Source: Pseudomonadota bacterium (GTDB lineage: Bacteria > Pseudomonadota > Alphaproteobacteria > Acetobacterales > Acetobacteraceae). From it: a DNA stretch of 5,277 nucleotides. Numbering within the stretch: the first letter of the stretch is position 1; every line of letters begins with the position of its first letter. The stretch lies in assembly GCA_021807465.1 (NCBI GenBank), contig JAKBCX010000142.1:1-5277 (forward strand), given 5' to 3'. Below, piece after piece: positions 5,051 through 5,277 of this stretch. Under the pieces are notes generated by a model, which was not told where the DNA came from, did not search any database, and saw only the letters and a program-made list of their open reading frames with translations. Made by a program: the position numbers and the translations under genes.

Positions 5051-5277
5051 ATGAGCACCACCGAAGCAGACGTCGGCAACCGCCCCGCCGAAGGCAAGAT
5101 CACGCCGGAAGCGATTAAGGCCGCCGAAAACATGATTGGCATGCAGCTGCGCCCGGAAGGGCCGTATCTGCAGGACGCCACCGAGGATACGATCCGCAAT
5201 TTCTGCAACGGCATTGGTGACCTTAACCCGCTATACCGCGACCTGGAGCATGGCCGCCTGACGCGCCATGGCTCCAT
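5051..5277 (+). CDS. FAS1-like/MaoC-type acyl-CoA dehydratase or hydratase (3' truncated)
   Basis: The first 75 residues are visible before the window ends. After a ~20-residue polar leader comes AAENMIGMQLRPEGPYLQ (about 25-42) and then EDTIRNFCNGIGDLNPLYRD (46-65). A later TRHGS corresponds to the T-x-Y/H-G segment before the usual APP in this family. This is the N-terminal half of a FAS1-like dehydratase domain, a hot-dog fold related to MaoC. The G-D-x-N-P-L motif is its most recognisable part. Members hydrate or dehydrate acyl-CoA substrates. The start is fixed by AGGAG (5040-5044) 6 nt before the ATG. The catalytic His/Asp region may lie outside the window, so activity is unproven. With the CoA transferase and FCD regulator it suggests a route for a carboxylic acid activated as its CoA ester. 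A 3-methylfumaryl-CoA hydratase-like role is one speculative option. Confidence 0.85.
   Translation, partial: MSTTEADVGNRPAEGKITPEAIKAAENMIGMQLRPEGPYLQDATEDTIRNFCNGIGDLNPLYRDLEHGRLTRHGS

Noticed and set aside
4978..5277. 99-codon minus-strand frame at the right edge
   Set aside because: It is antisense to the dehydratase, which has a good ribosome-binding site and the GDLNPL motif. It also crosses the palindromic promoter region.

Overview
The window looks like high-GC chromosomal DNA from an alphaproteobacterium. The evidence is an RNase E tail ending in the alphaproteobacterial Gly-Trp-Trp (GWW) type motif, strongly G/C-ending codons, and an intergenic palindrome of the 'CATCCCCGC...GCGGGGATG' kind common in that class. 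I cannot place it at genus level. No tRNA, rRNA, CRISPR array or insertion sequence is visible.

Layout. (1) 1-659 (+) is the 3' end of rne, the disordered degradosome scaffold of RNase E. It is closed by a strong hairpin (666-690) that also separates it from the convergent next gene. (2) 700-1155 (-) encodes a small protein with one N-terminal membrane anchor and no recognised function. (3) 1159-1361 is the leader of a ChaA-type Ca2+(Na+)/H+ antiporter gene (1362-2432, +). It holds two tiny ORFs chained by ATGA and GTGA start/stop overlaps into the chaA start codon, a possible leader-peptide arrangement. (4) From 2440 to the end is an acyl-CoA metabolism cluster: a family III (CaiB/BaiF) CoA transferase (2481-3704, +), an inverted-repeat element (3738-3810), a GntR/FCD regulator (3873-4526, +), a convergent GFA/CENP-V zinc protein (4513-4920, -), and the 5' end of a FAS1-like/MaoC-type acyl-CoA dehydratase (5051 to the edge, +).

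How the genes work together. The CoA transferase would activate a carboxylic acid as its CoA thioester and the hot-dog-fold dehydratase/hydratase would act on an unsaturated or hydroxy acyl-CoA. The FCD regulator between them is the natural candidate to sense the acid. Supporting this, an 11-bp near-palindrome of consensus TGCAWWATGCA sits in the promoter of the CoA transferase (2451-2461) and again upstream of the dehydratase (4987-4997). A looser copy lies inside the GFA gene (4830-4842). The substrate cannot be determined from this window. The CoA transferase also appears to be made from a leaderless mRNA: it has no Shine-Dalgarno sequence, and a good -10 box ends 6 nt before its ATG.
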